64,000 bases of DNA, from assembly GCF_000375545.1 (NCBI RefSeq), contig NZ_AQXF01000001.1:794893-858892 (forward strand), read 5' to 3'. Of this stretch, positions 63,868 to 64,000 are shown piece by piece. The DNA comes from Kordiimonas gwangyangensis DSM 19435 = JCM 12864. Lineage in GTDB: Bacteria; Pseudomonadota; Alphaproteobacteria; Sphingomonadales; Kordiimonadaceae. The notes below the pieces were generated by a model. It was not told the DNA's origin. It ran no database searches and worked only from the letters and a program-made list of their open reading frames with translations. Position 1 is the first letter of the stretch; each line of letters begins with the position of its first letter. Made by a program: the position numbers and the translations under genes.

Positions 63868-64000
63868 TTAAGGTTTAGTTTTGTACCAGAAATGTGCTCT
63901 CCCTCTTTTGACGTAGTTGGCCAAGTGCCGGTCCTCCAGTTTGAGGAGCACCTTATGAACGTCTTGCGTCCTTTTTATTGAATACCCCTGTGAGTTCAGC
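63868..64000 (-). CDS. C-terminal part of an unidentified protein (start outside window)
   Basis: Read on the minus strand, the last 133 bases are open and end at TAA (63868-63870). The visible tail of about 44 residues includes SIKRTQDVHKVLLKLED and RHLANYVKRGRAHFWYKTKP. It is basic, and the KRGRAHFWYK end is compatible with a small winged-helix or WYL-type DNA-binding protein, but this is a guess from a fragment. It is probably the first of the island's cargo genes and reads towards the recombinase operon. Confidence 0.45.
   Translation of the reverse strand, partial: LNSQGYSIKRTQDVHKVLLKLEDRHLANYVKRGRAHFWYKTKP

Larger units (their letters stand above)
57104..64000 (+). mobile_element. GInt-type genomic island (left part), inserted in yifB
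   Basis: From about 57104 the sequence leaves the yifB frame, GC content drops (many A/T-rich codons) and a four-gene operon of three tyrosine recombinases plus one small helical protein begins (57311-63426). Three integrases and a small helix-loop-helix-like protein in one operon define GInt islands, which have that operon at one end, then cargo, then an AT-rich end. The element runs past the window end, so size, cargo and right end are unknown. The left boundary is placed by the loss of yifB homology (57101-57105), with no direct repeat seen on this side alone. Confidence 0.8.

Noticed and set aside
1-64000. tRNA or rRNA genes
   Set aside because: I did not recognise cloverleaf or rRNA sequences in the intergenic regions, most of which are short.

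Overview
The window is about 57 kb of compact, fairly GC-rich alphaproteobacterial chromosome from the replication-origin region, followed by the left part of an integrated mobile island. Three things support this placement. The parA-parB-rsmG-mnmG-mnmE block carries four parS-like sites. A non-coding stretch next to hemE, with DnaA boxes and an AT-rich segment, matches the hemE-adjacent oriC position known from Caulobacter and relatives. The gene families are typical of the class: PPSR/maf/aroE/coaE/dnaQ operon, DUF3576 lipoprotein, Tim44-domain protein, DUF2244, HemJ. A marine Kordiimonas-like organism is plausible, but that is a guess.

Layout. 1-6.6 kb: end of gshB, then parB, parA, rsmG, mnmG and mnmE on the minus strand. 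6.7-11.1 kb: ogt, three enzyme genes (dienelactone hydrolase, quinone oxidoreductase, alpha/beta hydrolase), a small HNH-like gene behind an AT-rich patch, a GNAT and an isochorismatase-like hydrolase. 11.2-14.2 kb: rho, hemJ, hemE (minus). 14.2-14.6 kb: probable oriC. 14.6-18.7 kb: PPSR-maf-aroE-coaE-dnaQ with overlapping genes, then a VOC protein. 18.7-23.1 kb: lepB, and dnaK-dnaJ behind a consensus alphaproteobacterial sigma-32 promoter. 23.1-30.2 kb: membrane protein, TetR regulator, then a beta-helix protein, an SO2930-type diheme cytochrome and a large TonB-dependent receptor that look like one exported system of unknown substrate. 30.3-45.4 kb: dapB, DUF350, a trypsin-like protease, DUF2244, a UbiH-type hydroxylase, ftsK, lolA, xth, a response regulator, ribA, an L,D-transpeptidase, a YggS protein, a ThiE-like protein, and envelope proteins. 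45.5-56.1 kb: leuS-lptE-holA-SGNH, a divergent GlxA/DJ-1 pair with an inverted-repeat operator, secB, fxsA, Tim44-mltA-smr-xre.

At about 57.1 kb the yifB (comM) gene is broken inside its Walker B motif. What follows is lower in GC and encodes a tightly overlapped four-gene operon: two very large tyrosine recombinases (765 and 682 aa), a small helical protein (188 aa) and a third tyrosine recombinase (408 aa). This gene content (three integrases plus one small helical protein) matches the GInt class of genomic island, and is related in logic to Tn554 TnpA/B/C. The island runs past the window end. Its first other genes are a small HTH protein and the 3' end of a possible DNA-binding protein. 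The cargo and the right junction, where the rest of yifB should lie, are not visible.
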